Shown here piece by piece: positions 8,488 to 24,474 of a DNA stretch of 64,000 bases. The DNA lies in the NCBI GenBank assembly GCA_025458905.1, contig JALORN010000002.1, positions 80,715 to 144,714 of the forward strand. The letters run 5' to 3'. The DNA comes from Steroidobacteraceae bacterium (GTDB lineage Bacteria > Pseudomonadota > Gammaproteobacteria > Steroidobacterales > Steroidobacteraceae). The notes under the pieces were generated by a model. It worked only from the letters and a program-made list of their open reading frames with translations. It was not told where the DNA came from and ran no database searches. Both the position numbers and the translations under genes were made by a program. Position 1 is the first letter of the stretch; each line of letters begins with the position of its first letter.

Positions 8488-9417
8488 GTGGCGACGCTCC
8501 CTGCGCCCGTGGTGGTCCGCGAGGTCGGCATGCGCGACGGCCTGCAGAGCATCGCGACCATCGTCCCCACCGCCGCCAAGCTCGAGTGGCTGCGCGACGC
8601 GCACGCCGCGGGCGTCCGCGAGGTCGAGGTCGGCTCCTGCGTGCCGCCGAAGCTCGTGCCGCAGCTCGCCGACACGGACGAGGTGCTCGCCTCCGCGAAG
8701 ACCCTGCCCGGCCTCGTCGCCTCGGTGCTGGTGCCGAACCTGCGCGGCGCCGAGCGCGGCCTCGCGGGCGGCGCGGACCTGCTGCTGCTGCCGCTGTCGG
8801 CGAGCCGCGCGCACAGCCTGGCGAACCTGCGGCGCACCCCCGACGAGGTGCTCGCCGAGCTCGGCCGCATCCGCGCCGCACGCGACGCCTCCGGTCGCGC
8901 CACACTGATCGAGTGCGGCATCGGCACCGCCTTCGGCTGCACGCTGCAGGGCGAGGTGCCATCGTCCGAGGTGCTGCGCCTGCTGCAGGGCGCGCTCGAC
9001 GCCGGCGCCGACCGCGTCAGCCTCGCCGACACCGTCGGCTTCGCCGACCCGGGCGCGGTGTCGCGCCTGTTCGAGGCGGCGCTGCGCGTCGCCGGCGAGC
9101 GCTTCTGCTGCGGCCACTTCCACGACACCCGCGGTCTCGCGCTCGCCAACGTGCACGCCGCGCTGCAGCTCGGCGTGCGCCGCTTCGACGCCTCGCTCGC
9201 CGGCATCGGCGGCTGCCCGCAGGCCCCGGGCGCGAGCGGCAACGCCACCACCGAGGACCTCGTGTTCATGCTCGAATCGATGGGCTTTGCCACCGGCATC
9301 GACCTGCGCGCGCTGCTCGCGCTGCGCGCGCGCGTGGTCGGCTGGATCCCCGGCGAGGCCACCTACGGCTCGCTGTGGCGCGCCGGCCTGCCGGCGACGT
9401 TCCGGAGCGCCGCATGA
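8488..9417 (+). CDS. hydroxymethylglutaryl-CoA lyase family enzyme
   Basis: A 309-residue TIM-barrel lyase starting at GTG 8488. It carries the HMG-CoA lyase hallmarks: VGMRDGLQ near residue 14 (metal-binding Asp, catalytic Arg), GHFHDTRG (metal-binding His-x-His), the catalytic-Cys loop GIGGCPQAPGASGN and the following TEDLVFML. The family performs retro-Claisen cleavage of 3-hydroxy-acyl-CoA esters, releasing acetyl-CoA or pyruvate-type products. It overlaps the next gene (CoA-transferase) by 4 bp. Together with the aconitase-type hydratase downstream, this suggests that a hydrated dicarboxylic acid is activated to its CoA ester and then split. Leucine breakdown is less likely, because no isovaleryl-CoA or methylcrotonyl-CoA genes are present. 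Confidence 0.85.
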   Translation: MATLPAPVVVREVGMRDGLQSIATIVPTAAKLEWLRDAHAAGVREVEVGSCVPPKLVPQLADTDEVLASAKTLPGLVASVLVPNLRGAERGLAGGADLLLLPLSASRAHSLANLRRTPDEVLAELGRIRAARDASGRATLIECGIGTAFGCTLQGEVPSSEVLRLLQGALDAGADRVSLADTVGFADPGAVSRLFEAALRVAGERFCCGHFHDTRGLALANVHAALQLGVRRFDASLAGIGGCPQAPGASGNATTEDLVFMLESMGFATGIDLRALLALRARVVGWIPGEATYGSLWRAGLPATFRSAA

Positions 9418-10598
9418 GCGCCGCGGCCGGCACCGGCACCGGCACCGGCGCCAGCAACGGCGGCGCGCGCCTGCCGCTCGAGGGCCTGCGGGTCGTCGAG
9501 TTCACCCACATGGTGATGGGACCGGCTTGCGGCATGATCCTCGCCGACCTCGGCGCCGAGGTCGTCAAGGTCGAGCCGCCGGGCGGCGATCGCACCCGCA
9601 ATCTCCCCGGCCTGGGCCAGGGCTTCTTCCGCACCTTCAACCGCAACAAGAAGAGCGTGGTGCTCGACCTGCAGTCGGCCGAGGGCCTCGCCACCGCGCG
9701 CGAGCTGGTGCACGCCAGCGACGTCATGCTCGAGAACTTCCGCCCCGGCATGATGGCGAAGCTCGGCCTCGACTACGCCACGCTGTCGCGCGACTGCCCG
9801 CGGCTCATCTACGTCTCGCACAAGGGCTTCCTGCCCGGCCCCTACGAGGCGCGCACCGCGCTCGACGAGGTGGTGCAGATGATGGGCGGCCTCGCCTACA
9901 TGACCGGCCCCGAGGGCCGGCCCCTGCGCGCCGGCACCAGCGTCAACGACATCATGGGCGGCATGTTCGGCGCGATCGGCGTGCTCGCCGCGCTGCGCGA
10001 GCGCGACCGCACCGGCCGCGGCCAGGAGATCCAGAGCGCGCTGTTCGAGAACTGCGCCTTCCTCTGCGCGCAGCACGTGCAGCAGTTCCTGATGAGCGGC
10101 GAGGCGCCGCCGCCGATGCCCTCGCGGATCTCGGCCTGGAGCGTCTACGACGTGTTCACCCTCGCGGGCGGCGAGCAGCTGTTCGTCGCCGCCACCAGCG
10201 ACCGGCAGTTCCGCACCCTCTGCGAGCTGCTCGGCCGCCAGGACCTCGCCGACGACCCGGCCTACGCGACCAATGCCGCGCGCGTGGCGCTGCGCCCGCA
10301 GCTGCTCGCCGCGCTCGGCGCGACCTTCGCCACCCGCGACAAGGCCGGGCTCGCGGCGCGGCTCGAGTCCGCCGGCCTGCCGTACGCGCCGATCACCCGG
10401 CCGGACCAGCTGGTCGACGACCCGCACCTGCGCGCGAGCGGCGCGCTCGCACCGATGACCACCGAGGACGGCGGCGTCACCCAGGTGCTGCTGCTGCCGC
10501 TGACGATGGGCGGGCGCCGCCCCGGCGTGCGCCTGCCGCTGCCGAAGGCCGGCGAGCACACCGCAGAGATCCTCGCCCGGCTGCGCAAGGAGAGCTGA
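9414..10598 (+). CDS. CaiB/BaiF (family III) CoA-transferase
   Basis: A 394-residue family III CoA-transferase. After a Gly/Thr-rich leader of about 17 residues it shows LEGLRVVEFTHMVMGPACGMILADLGAEVVKVE, the family's N-terminal Rossmann signature. LENFRPGMMAKLGLDY follows, then the catalytic aspartate region ALDEVVQMMGGLAYMTG. It overlaps the lyase gene by 4 bp (ATGA), and the hydratase gene begins one base after its stop. It would transfer CoA, typically from succinyl-CoA or acetyl-CoA, to the acid made by the hydratase, producing the lyase substrate. Acceptor and donor are inferred from context only. Confidence 0.88.
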   Translation: MSAAAGTGTGTGASNGGARLPLEGLRVVEFTHMVMGPACGMILADLGAEVVKVEPPGGDRTRNLPGLGQGFFRTFNRNKKSVVLDLQSAEGLATARELVHASDVMLENFRPGMMAKLGLDYATLSRDCPRLIYVSHKGFLPGPYEARTALDEVVQMMGGLAYMTGPEGRPLRAGTSVNDIMGGMFGAIGVLAALRERDRTGRGQEIQSALFENCAFLCAQHVQQFLMSGEAPPPMPSRISAWSVYDVFTLAGGEQLFVAATSDRQFRTLCELLGRQDLADDPAYATNAARVALRPQLLAALGATFATRDKAGLAARLESAGLPYAPITRPDQLVDDPHLRASGALAPMTTEDGGVTQVLLLPLTMGGRRPGVRLPLPKAGEHTAEILARLRKES

Positions 10599-10599
10599 C

Positions 10600-12577
<1,978 letters not shown>

Positions 12578-12591
<14 letters not shown>

Positions 12592-13564
12592 ACCCGGGCC
12601 GCTGGTCGTCCTGCTGTACTCGCCGCGCTTCGTGCCGCCGGATGCGCTCGCCTACGTCAGTGCGCAGGTACCCGAGGGCTTCCGCTGGCTCGCGCTCGAG
12701 CAGTCGGCGCCGCCCGCGCGGCGCGCCGAAGTGTTCGCCGAGGCCGACTACATGTTCGGCTACCTGGGCGATCCCTCGCCCGCGGAGCTCGCCGCCGCGC
12801 GCCGCCTGAAGCTGTTCCAGCTCCTGAGCGCCGGCTACGACTGGCTCGACCTCGACGCGTTCCGCCGCCACGGCATCCCGCTCGCCAACAACGACGGCAG
12901 CAACGCCGTCAGCACCGCCGAGCACGCGGTGCTGCTGATGCTCGCGCTGCTGCGCCAGCTGCCGCGGCACCACGCCGCCACGGCCGCCGGTGAGTGGCTG
13001 GCGATGCAGCACGCGATGCAGCTGCGCGAGTTGCGCGGCAAGGTCGTGGGCCTCGTCGGCTTCGGCCAGATCGCCCGCCAGGTCGCGCGCCGCGTGCACG
13101 GCTTCGATGCCCTGGTGCGCTACGCCAAGCCACGCCCGGCGACTCCCGAGGAGGAGCAGCCGAGCGGCGCGCGCCACCGCAGCCTGGACGAGTTGCTGGC
13201 CGAGAGCGACATCGTGAGCCTGCACGCCCCGCTCGGCCCGCAGACCCGCGGCCTGATCGATGCCCGCGCGCTGGCGCGGATGCGTCCCGGCAGCTGGCTG
13301 GTCAACACCGCCCGCGGCGCCCTGGTCGACGAGGCCGCGCTGCACGATGCGCTCGCAGGCGGTCACCTCGCGGGTGCCGGCCTGGACGTCTTCGCGCACG
13401 AGCCGATCGACCCCGACTCGCCGCTGCTGCGCCTGCCGAACGTCGTGCTGACGCCACACGTCGCCGGCAGCACCCGCGACACCTGGGACCACCGCATGGT
13501 CGCCGCCTGGGCCAACGTGCGCCGCGTCGCGGCCGGCCAGGCTCCCCTGTCGCGGATCGCCTGA
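12578..13564 (+). CDS. D-2-hydroxyacid dehydrogenase
   Basis: A 328-residue NAD(P)-dependent dehydrogenase, started at the GTG that overlaps the hydratase gene by 14 bp. It shows an N-terminal substrate domain, the nucleotide-binding loop VGLVGFGQIARQVARR near residue 155, the catalytic Arg region VNTARGALVDEAAL and the His in LTPHVAGST. It would interconvert a 2-oxo acid and a D-2-hydroxy acid. As the last gene of module B it may handle a 2-oxo product of the lyase or prepare the hydroxy acid for the hydratase. The substrate-binding residues do not identify it as phosphoglycerate dehydrogenase. Confidence 0.85.
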
Positions 13565-13625
13565 GCGCCGCTGCGCGGCGGCCGCGCCGGCCCGCCCGCG
13601 AGCAGGGCGCGGGCGGCGCAGTTGC

Positions 13626-13655
13626 TTGACAACTCAACTATATAGATCCTAACTT
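13626..13655 (+). promoter_or_regulatory. promoter and candidate MarR operator of the anthraniloyl-CoA-type operon
   Basis: In the AT-rich gap before the monooxygenase gene, TTGACA (13626-13631) is followed after 18 bp by TAACTT (13650-13655), a plausible sigma-70 promoter. The -35 element is part of TTGACAACTCAA, an imperfect TTGA-N4-TCAA dyad, and CTATATAG at 13638-13645 is a second small palindrome between the boxes. A MarR-family gene lies in the operon, so repression from one of these dyads is likely. The start codon is 25 bp after the -10, preceded by AGGAG. Confidence 0.5.
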
Positions 13656-13679
13656 ACCCCCGTCAGCGAGGAGCCGGTC

Positions 13680-15959
13680 ATGAAGCGCATCGTCTGCCTG
13701 GGCGGGGGGCCCGCGGGGCTCTACTCCGCGATCCTGTTCGCCAAGGCCCTGCCCAGGGCGCGCATCGAGGTCGTCGAGCGCAACCGTCCCGACGACACCT
13801 TTGGCTGGGGCGTGGTCTTCTCCGACAAGACCATGGCCGGCTTCCGCCACCTCGACCCCGAGTCGCACGACGCCATCACCGGCAGCTTCCACCACTGGGA
13901 CGACATCGACGTGCACTTCCGCGGCACGCTGACGCGCTCCGGCGGCCACGGCTTCTGCGGCATCGAGCGCAAGCGCCTGCTCAACATCCTGCAGCAGCGC
14001 GCCGCCGACCTCGGCGTGCACCACACCTTCGAGCAGGAGGTCGAGAGCGAGGCGCCCTGGGCCGACGCCGACCTCGTGGTCGCCGCCGACGGCGTCAACA
14101 GCCGGCTGCGCACGCGCCACGCCGACGTCTTCCGCCCGGACATCGACGTGCGCAAGTGCCGCTACATCTGGCTCGGCACCACCCAGAAGTTCCCCGCCTT
14201 CACCTTCGCGTTCGAGCAGACCCGGCACGGCTGGTTCCAGATCCACGCCTACCAGTTCAGCCGCGAGCTCTCGACGGTGATCGTCGAGACGCGCGAGGAG
14301 ACCTGGCTCGCGCACGGCCTCGACCGCTTCGACACCGCGCAGTCGATCGCCTTCTGCGAGCGGCTGTTCGCCAGCTACCTCGGTGGCCACGCGCTGATGA
14401 GCAACGCGCGCCACCTGCGCGGCTCGGCCTGGCTCAACTTCAACCGCGTGCTCTGCCAGCGCTGGCACACCGGCAACCTCGTGCTGATCGGCGACGCCGC
14501 GCACACCGCGCACTTCGGCATCGGCTCGGGCACCAAGCTCGCGATGGAGGACGCCGCCTCGCTGGTGCACCACGTCGCGCGCGCCACCGACGTGCCCGGC
14601 GGCCTCGCGAGCTACCAGGCCGAGCGCTCGCTCGAGGCGCTGAAGCTGCAGAACGCGGCGCGCAACCGCATGGAGTGGTTCGAGAACGTCGCGCGCTACG
14701 TGCACCTGCCGCCCTGGCAGTTCGCCTACAGCCTGCTGACCGGCAGCCAGCGCATCGGCCACGACAACCTGCGGGTGCGCGACGCCGCCTACGTCGGGCG
14801 CGTCGAGCGCCAGCTCGCCCACGACGCCGGCCTCGAGGCACCGCGCCCGCCGATGTTCCTGCCGCTGCGCCTGCGCGGCCTGCAGCTCGAGAATCGCGTC
14901 GTGGTCTCGCCGATGGCGCAGTACAAGGCCGTCGACGGCCTGCCGGGCGACTGGCACCTCGTGCACTACGGCGCGCGCGCCACCGGCGGCGCGGGCCTGG
15001 TGTTCACCGAGATGACCTGCGTCTCGCCCGAGGGGCGCATCACCCCGGGCTGCACCGGCCTCTGGAACGAGGCACAGCGCGACGCCTGGGCGCGGATCGT
15101 GCGCTTCGTGCACGCGGAGTCCCGCGCGAAGCTCTGCCTGCAGCTCGGTCACTCGGGCCGCAAGGGCTCGACCCAGCTCGGCTGGCAGCAGGCCGACCAC
15201 CCGCTGCCCGCGGGCAACTGGCCGACGATGTCGGCGTCCGCGATCCCCTGGATCGAGGGCGTGAGCCCGCCGCCGCGCGCGATGACCCGCGCCGACATGG
15301 ACCGGGTGCGCGACGAGTTCGTGCACGCCGCGCGCCTCGGCGCGGAGGCCGGCTTCGACATGCTCGAGCTGCACATGGCGCACGGCTACCTGCTGGCGAG
15401 CTTCCTCTCGCCCCTGACCAACCGCCGCACCGACGAGTACGGCGGCGACGTCGCCGCGCGGCTGCGCTACCCGCTCGAGGTGCTGCGCGCGGTGCGCGCC
15501 GCCTGGCCGGCCGACCGGCCGCTGTCGGTGCGCCTCTCGGCCGCCGACTGGGCGCCGGGCGGCCTCGCCGAGCAGGACCTGGTCGCGATCGGCTGCGCGC
15601 TGCGCGATGCCGGCGCCGACCTGCTCGACGTCTCGACCGGCCAGACGGTGCCGCACCAGAAGCCGGTCTACGGCCGCATGTGGCAGACGCCGTTCTCCGA
15701 CCTGCTGCGCAGCGCCGTCGGGCTGCCGACCATCGCGGTCGGCAACATCTTCGAGGCCGACCACGTCAACACCATCGTCGCCGCCGGCCGCGCCGACCTC
15801 TGCGCGCTGGCGCGCCCGCACCTCGCCGACCCGTCGTGGACGCTGCGTGCCGCGGCCGCCCAGGGCCACGCCGCGCAGCACTGGCCCGAGCCCTATCTCT
15901 CCGGACGCGCCCAGCTGGTGCGCAACCTCGAGCGCGCCGCCCAGGCGGGGCCGGTCTGA
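13680..15959 (+). CDS. bifunctional anthraniloyl-CoA (or salicylyl-CoA) monooxygenase/reductase
   Basis: A 759-residue two-domain flavoprotein. Residues 1 to about 385 form a class A FAD monooxygenase with GGGPAG near residue 9, the [10 protein letters not shown] motif and [14 protein letters not shown]. From about residue 395 an Old-Yellow-Enzyme-type FMN oxidoreductase follows ([51 protein letters not shown]). This fusion and length are those of 2-aminobenzoyl-CoA monooxygenase/reductase and of salicylyl-CoA 5-hydroxylase. These enzymes hydroxylate the CoA-bound ring, and the 2-aminobenzoyl-CoA enzyme also reduces it. The RidA gene in the operon favours the amino substrate. The matching CoA ligase gene is not in the window. 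Confidence 0.87.
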   Translation: MKRIVCLGGGPAGLYSAILFAKALPRARIEVVERNRPDDTFGWGVVFSDKTMAGFRHLDPESHDAITGSFHHWDDIDVHFRGTLTRSGGHGFCGIERKRLLNILQQRAADLGVHHTFEQEVESEAPWADADLVVAADGVNSRLRTRHADVFRPDIDVRKCRYIWLGTTQKFPAFTFAFEQTRHGWFQIHAYQFSRELSTVIVETREETWLAHGLDRFDTAQSIAFCERLFASYLGGHALMSNARHLRGSAWLNFNRVLCQRWHTGNLVLIGDAAHTAHFGIGSGTKLAMEDAASLVHHVARATDVPGGLASYQAERSLEALKLQNAARNRMEWFENVARYVHLPPWQFAYSLLTGSQRIGHDNLRVRDAAYVGRVERQLAHDAGLEAPRPPMFLPLRLRGLQLENRVVVSPMAQYKAVDGLPGDWHLVHYGARATGGAGLVFTEMTCVSPEGRITPGCTGLWNEAQRDAWARIVRFVHAESRAKLCLQLGHSGRKGSTQLGWQQADHPLPAGNWPTMSASAIPWIEGVSPPPRAMTRADMDRVRDEFVHAARLGAEAGFDMLELHMAHGYLLASFLSPLTNRRTDEYGGDVAARLRYPLEVLRAVRAAWPADRPLSVRLSAADWAPGGLAEQDLVAIGCALRDAGADLLDVSTGQTVPHQKPVYGRMWQTPFSDLLRSAVGLPTIAVGNIFEADHVNTIVAAGRADLCALARPHLADPSWTLRAAAAQGHAAQHWPEPYLSGRAQLVRNLERAAQAGPV

Positions 15960-15961
15960 GC

Positions 15962-16768
15962 ATGGCCGCGCCGGACACGACCCGCCCCGCGGACCCGGGC
16001 CGCCCGCCGCTCGCCGGCCGCCACGCCGTCGTCACCGGCGGCGCGCGCGGCATCGGCCGTGCGATCGCGGTCGCGCTCGCCGCGCAGGGCGCGCGCCTGA
16101 CCCTGGTCGGGCGCGACGCCGCTGCGCTCGAGGCCGCCTGCGCCGCGCTCGGCGGCGAGGCCGAGTACGAGATTGCGGACGTCGCCGACGCCGCCCAGGT
16201 CGGCGCCGCGTTCACGCGCCTCGCGGCGCGCGGTCCGGCGACGCTGCTCGTCAACAACGCCGGCGCCGCCGAGAGCGCACCGTTCCACCGCACCGACGCC
16301 GCGCTCTGGCAGCGGATGCTCGACGTCAACCTCACCGGCACCTTCCACGTGATCCAGGCCGCGCTCCCGGCGATGCTGCAGGCCGGCGCCGGCGGCCGCA
16401 TCGTCAACGTCGCGAGCACCGCCGGCCAGGTCGGCTATCCCTACGTCGCCGCCTACTGCGCCGCCAAGCACGGCGTGATCGGCCTGACGCGCGCGCTCGC
16501 GCTCGAGCTCGCCGGCAAGGGCATCACCGTCAACGCGGTCTGCCCCGGCTACACCGACACCGAGATCGTGCGCGCCTCGATCGCCAACATCGTCGCGCGC
16601 ACCGGCCGCAATGAGGCCGAGGCGCTCGCCGCGCTGGTGCAGCACAACCCGCAGCGCCGCCTGGTGCGCCCCGAGGAGGTCGCCAACGCCGTGCTGTGGC
16701 TGTGCCTGCCCGGCAGCGAGGCGGTCACCGGCCAGAGCCTCTCGGTCTCGGGCGGGGAGGTCACGTGA
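15962..16768 (+). CDS. short-chain dehydrogenase/reductase (3-hydroxyacyl-CoA dehydrogenase type)
   Basis: A 268-residue classical SDR. It has the cofactor loop TGGARGIG near residue 26, NNAG in [11 protein letters not shown], and a catalytic Ser plus YCAAK (Tyr-x3-Lys). The FabG-like ending is [11 protein letters not shown]. It begins two bases after the monooxygenase/reductase stop. In the CoA-dependent 2-aminobenzoate route an alicyclic keto- or hydroxy-acyl-CoA is formed, and this enzyme most likely oxidises or reduces that ring alcohol/ketone with NAD(P). The exact step is inferred from its position. Confidence 0.8.
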   Translation: MAAPDTTRPADPGRPPLAGRHAVVTGGARGIGRAIAVALAAQGARLTLVGRDAAALEAACAALGGEAEYEIADVADAAQVGAAFTRLAARGPATLLVNNAGAAESAPFHRTDAALWQRMLDVNLTGTFHVIQAALPAMLQAGAGGRIVNVASTAGQVGYPYVAAYCAAKHGVIGLTRALALELAGKGITVNAVCPGYTDTEIVRASIANIVARTGRNEAEALAALVQHNPQRRLVRPEEVANAVLWLCLPGSEAVTGQSLSVSGGEVT

Positions 16769-17286
16769 GCGTCGACCCGGCCCGCGACGTACTCGACGCC
16801 GAGTCGCGCGCCACCGGCGACGACCACGACGCACTGCGCGTCTGGCTGCGCCTGCTCGCAACCACCCACGGCATCGAGGCGCTGGTGCGTGGCCGCCTGC
16901 AGGCGCGCTTCGGCATCACGCTGGCGCGCTTCGACTACCTCGCGCAGCTCGAGCGCAGCCCGCAGGGCCTGCGGATGCGCGAGCTGTCCGAGCGCCTGAT
17001 GGTCACCGGCGGCAACGTCACCGGCCTCACCGATGCCCTCGAGGCCGAGGGTCACGTGGTGCGCGAGGCGGACCCGGACGATCGCCGCGCGTTCCGCGTG
17101 CGCCTCACGCCCGCCGGCCGCCGCGTCTTCCGCGCGATGGCGAGCGAGCACGAGCGCTGGATCGTCGAGATCTTCGCGCAGATGGCGCCACGCGACGTCG
17201 CGCGGCTCCGGGACCTGCTCGGCCAGGTCAAGCAACAGGTCCGGTCCATCGGCGGAGCACGGCCCATCGCAGGAGCACGCCCATGA
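16765..17286 (+). CDS. MarR-family transcriptional regulator
   Basis: A 173-residue winged helix-turn-helix protein, started at the GTG of a GTGA overlap with the SDR gene. The MarR core is clear: [49 protein letters not shown], about residues 72-120. It is encoded inside the operon and overlaps the hydratase gene by 4 bp, so its amount rises and falls with the enzymes. By analogy with MarR regulators of aromatic acyl-CoA pathways it probably represses the promoter at 13626-13655 and releases it on binding an aromatic acyl-CoA. Confidence 0.88.
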   Translation: MSVDPARDVLDAESRATGDDHDALRVWLRLLATTHGIEALVRGRLQARFGITLARFDYLAQLERSPQGLRMRELSERLMVTGGNVTGLTDALEAEGHVVREADPDDRRAFRVRLTPAGRRVFRAMASEHERWIVEIFAQMAPRDVARLRDLLGQVKQQVRSIGGARPIAGARP

Positions 17287-18122
17287 GCAGCAGCACCCCG
17301 CTCCCAGGCCCGCGCCGCGGCGCCGACCTCGAGACGCGCCACGTGCGGTGGCGGGTCGAGGGGCGCGTCGGCGTGGTCACGCTGGACCGCCCCGAGCGCA
17401 AGAACCCGCTGACCTTCGAGTCCTACGCGGAGCTGCGCGACCTGTTCCGCGCGCTGGTCGAGGCCGCCGACGTGCGCGCGGTGGTCGTCACCGGCGCCGG
17501 CGGCAATTTCTGCAGCGGCGGCGACGTGCACGAGATCATCGGGCCGCTGACGAAGATGTCGATGCCCGAGCTGCTGCGCTTCACGCGGATGACCGGCGAC
17601 CTCGTCAAGGCGATGCGGGCCTGCCCGCAGCCGGTCGTCGCCGCGGTCGACGGCGTCTGCGCCGGCGCCGGCGCGATCATCGCGATGGCCTCGGACCTGC
17701 GCCTCGCCACGCCCGCGGCCAAGACCGCGTTCCTCTTCACCCGCGTCGGCCTCGCCGGGTGCGACATGGGCGCCTGCGCGATCCTGCCGCGGATCGTCGG
17801 CCAGGGCCGCGCCGCCGAGCTGCTCTACACCGGCCGCTCGATGGGTGCGGAGGAGGGCGAGCGCTGGGGCTTCTTCAATGCGCTGCACGCGCCCGAGGCG
17901 CTCGAGGGCGCGGCGCTCGCGCTCGCCCGCTCGCTCGCCGAGGGCCCGTCGTTCGCGCACGCCATGACCAAGGCGATGCTGCAGCAGGAGTGGAACCTCG
18001 GCATCGAGCAGGCGATCGAGGCCGAAGCGCAGGCGCAGGCGATCTGCATGCAGACGCAGGACTTCCGTCGCGCCTACGAGGCCTTCGTCGCGAAGCGCCG
18101 CCCGGTGTTCGAGGGCGACTGA
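17283..18122 (+). CDS. enoyl-CoA hydratase/isomerase family protein
   Basis: A 279-residue crotonase-fold enzyme. [18 protein letters not shown], near residue 75, forms the first half of the oxyanion hole. [17 protein letters not shown] and [24 protein letters not shown] follow. The last carries the region where hydratases place catalytic acids, but here an Asp (GCDMG) stands where a Glu is usual, so it may be a ring hydrolase or isomerase rather than a hydratase. In the operon, cleavage or hydration of the alicyclic CoA ester after the SDR step is its likely job. Confidence 0.82.
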   Translation: MSSSTPLPGPRRGADLETRHVRWRVEGRVGVVTLDRPERKNPLTFESYAELRDLFRALVEAADVRAVVVTGAGGNFCSGGDVHEIIGPLTKMSMPELLRFTRMTGDLVKAMRACPQPVVAAVDGVCAGAGAIIAMASDLRLATPAAKTAFLFTRVGLAGCDMGACAILPRIVGQGRAAELLYTGRSMGAEEGERWGFFNALHAPEALEGAALALARSLAEGPSFAHAMTKAMLQQEWNLGIEQAIEAEAQAQAICMQTQDFRRAYEAFVAKRRPVFEGD

Positions 18123-18124
18123 CC

Positions 18125-19314
<1,190 letters not shown>

Positions 19315-19318
<4 letters not shown>

Positions 19319-19736
19319 GCATCGAGGTGCTGCAGCCGCCCGGCTGGGCGCGACCGCGCGGCTACGTCAATGGCATGGCCGCCCGCGGCCGGCAGGTGTT
19401 CGTCGCCGGCATGATCGGCTGGGACGCGCAATGCCAGTTCCACGACGACACCCTCGCCGGCCAGGTCGGCCAGGCGCTGCGCAACGTGGTCGCGGTGCTC
19501 GCGGAGGCCGGCGCCCGGCCCGAGCACCTCGTGCGCCTCACCTGGTACGTGACCAGCCGCGACGAGTACCTCGAGCAGCTGCCACGGATCGGCGCCGAAT
19601 ACCGCGCCGCGCTCGGCCGGCACTATCCGGCGATGGCGGTGGTACAGGTGGTGGCGCTGGTCGAGGCGCGCGCCAAGGTCGAGATCGAGGCGACCGCGGT
19701 GGTGCCGGACTCGGAGCCCGCGGGCGGGTCGCCGCC

Positions 19737-19740
<4 letters not shown>
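19315..19740 (+). CDS. RidA/YjgF/UK114-family imine deaminase
   Basis: A 141-residue RidA protein overlapping the dehydrogenase gene by 4 bp. The C-terminal signature [15 protein letters not shown] contains the conserved arginine that holds the carboxylate of the imine, and [19 protein letters not shown] is the usual helix. RidA proteins hydrolyse enamine/imine intermediates to ketones and ammonia. Hydroxylation and reduction of 2-aminobenzoyl-CoA gives an enamine, so a RidA enzyme in this operon has an obvious job, releasing the amino group. It is the best argument in the window for anthranilate rather than salicylate as substrate. Confidence 0.85.
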
Positions 19741-22476
<2,736 letters not shown>

Positions 22477-22480
<4 letters not shown>

Positions 22481-24453
22481 CGGCCGCGCCCGGGACCGGG
22501 GCCCGCACGCCGGTGCACTACCGCGTCGCCGACGGCATCGCCGTGCTGGAGATCGACCATCCGCCCGTCAACGCGCTCGCCGCCCCGGTCCGTGCCGCGC
22601 TGCTCGCCGCCGTGGAGCGCGCCGACGGCGACCCGGCCGTCCGCGCGATCGTCATCGCCGGCCGCGGCGCCGCCTTCGTCGCCGGCGCCGACATCCGCGA
22701 GTTCGACGCCCCGCCACGCGAGCCGCGTCTGCCGGACCTGCTGGCGCGCATCGAGGCCAGCGCCAAGCCCGTGGTCGCCTCGGTCCACGGCCACGCGCTC
22801 GGCGGCGGGCTCGAGCTGGCGCTCGCCTGCCACCACCGCTGCGCAACGCCGCGCGCGAAGCTCGGCCTGCCCGAGGTCAAGCTCGGCCTGCTGCCGGGCG
22901 CCGGCGGTACGCAGCGCCTGCCACGGCTCGTCGATCCCGCGCTCGCGCTCGAGATGATGCTCGGCGGCGAGCCGATAGACGCGGCGCGTGCCCACGAGGC
23001 CGGCCTCGTCGACACGCTGCTGCCGGACGAGGACGCACTCGCCGGCGGCCTCGCCGCCGCGCGCGCCCTGCTGGCGGCGGGCCGCGCACCGCGCCGCACC
23101 GCCGGCCTGCCGCAGCCTGCGGCGCTCGGACCCGCGGCCACCGACGCCGCGCTCGCCCGCCACGCCCGCGCGCTGCGCGGCCTCGAATCGGGCCCGCACA
23201 TCGTCGAAGCGCTGCAGGCTGCCGCCACCGAGCCCTTCGCCGCCGGCGTCGCGCGCGCGCGCCGCCGCTTCGAGGAATGCGCGGCGAGCCCCGGCTCCCG
23301 TGCCCTGCGCCACCTGTTCTTCGCCGAGCGCGCCACCGGCCGCAGCGACGCCACCCCGCGTCCGGTCGAGCGCGTCGCGGTGGTCGGCGCCGGCACCATG
23401 GGCACCGGCATCGCGATCGCGCTCGCCGACGCCGGCCTCGACATCATCGTCATCGACGTCGACGCCGCCGCCCTGGCGGGCGGCCGCGAGCGCTTCACCG
23501 CGCACTACGCCTCGCAGCTCGCCCGCGGCCGCCTCGGCGCCGCCGAGGCCGCGGCGCGCCAGGCGCGCACGCGCTTCGCCGGCGAGCTCGCCGCGGCCGC
23601 CGGCTGCGACCTCGCGATCGAGGCCGTGTTCGAGAGCCTCGAGGTCAAGCGCCAGGTGTTCGCCGCGCTAGACGGCGTGCTGCCTGCGCACGCCGTGCTC
23701 GCCACCAACACCTCCTACCTCGACGTCGACCGCATCGCCGCCGCCACGCGCCGCCCGCAGGCCGTGCTCGGGCTGCACTTCTTCAGCCCCGCGAACGTGA
23801 TGAAGCTGGTCGAGGTGGTGCGCGGTGCCGACACGCTGCCCGAGGTGCTCGCCACCGGCTGCGCGCTGGCGCGCCGCCTGCGCAAGCTCCCGGTGATCGT
23901 CGGCAACGCCACCGGCTTCGTCGGCAACCGGATGCTGCAGGCCTACGGCCGCGAGAGCCAGCTGCTGCTGCTCGAGGGCGCGACGCCGGCGCAGGTCGAC
24001 CGCGCGCTCGAGGCCTTCGGCATGGCGATGGGCCCCTGCGCCGTCTACGACCTCGCCGGCCTCGACGTCGGCTACCGCGCGCGCCGCGAGCGCAGCGACC
24101 TGCCGGACGACCCGCGCTACTTCGCGGTCGCCGATCGCCTGGTCGAGGCCGGCCGCCTCGGCCGCAAGAGCGGCGCCGGCCACTATCGTTACGACGCCGA
24201 GGGTCGGCGTCACGCCGACCCGCTGGCCGGGGAGATCATCGCCGCCGAGGCCGCGCGCCTCGGCGTGGCCCGCGGCACGGTCGACGACGCGACGATCGTC
24301 GGGCGCTGCATCGGCGCGCTGGTCGCCGCCGGACGGGCCGTGCTCGAATCCGGCATCGCCGCGAGCGCCGCCGACATCGACGTCGTCTGGACCAGCGGCT
24401 ACGGCTTCCCGCGCTGGCGCGGTGGCCCGATGCACTACGCCGCGCAGCACTGA
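22477..24453 (+). CDS. FadB-like enoyl-CoA hydratase/3-hydroxyacyl-CoA dehydrogenase fusion
   Basis: A 658-residue bifunctional enzyme, shorter than FadB (about 730). Residues 1 to about 190 are a crotonase domain with GRGAAFVAGADIREF, HGHALGGGLELALA and LPEVKLGLLPGAGGTQRLPRLV (catalytic Glu region). From about residue 300 a 3-hydroxyacyl-CoA dehydrogenase follows, with VAVVGAGTMGTGIAIALADAG and GLHFFSPANVMKLVEVV, then two C-terminal helical domains. It catalyses two successive beta-oxidation steps. Its position between thiolase and glutaryl-CoA dehydrogenase completes the pathway from ring-opened dicarboxylyl-CoA to acetyl-CoA. Confidence 0.88.
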
Positions 24454-24474
24454 ACCCGCCTGAGGAGACTTCCC

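Noticed and set aside
8488..9417. HMG-CoA-lyase-like gene as part of leucine degradation
   Set aside because: None of the companion genes (isovaleryl-CoA dehydrogenase, methylcrotonyl-CoA carboxylase) are nearby; the coupled CoA-transferase and aconitase-like genes point elsewhere.
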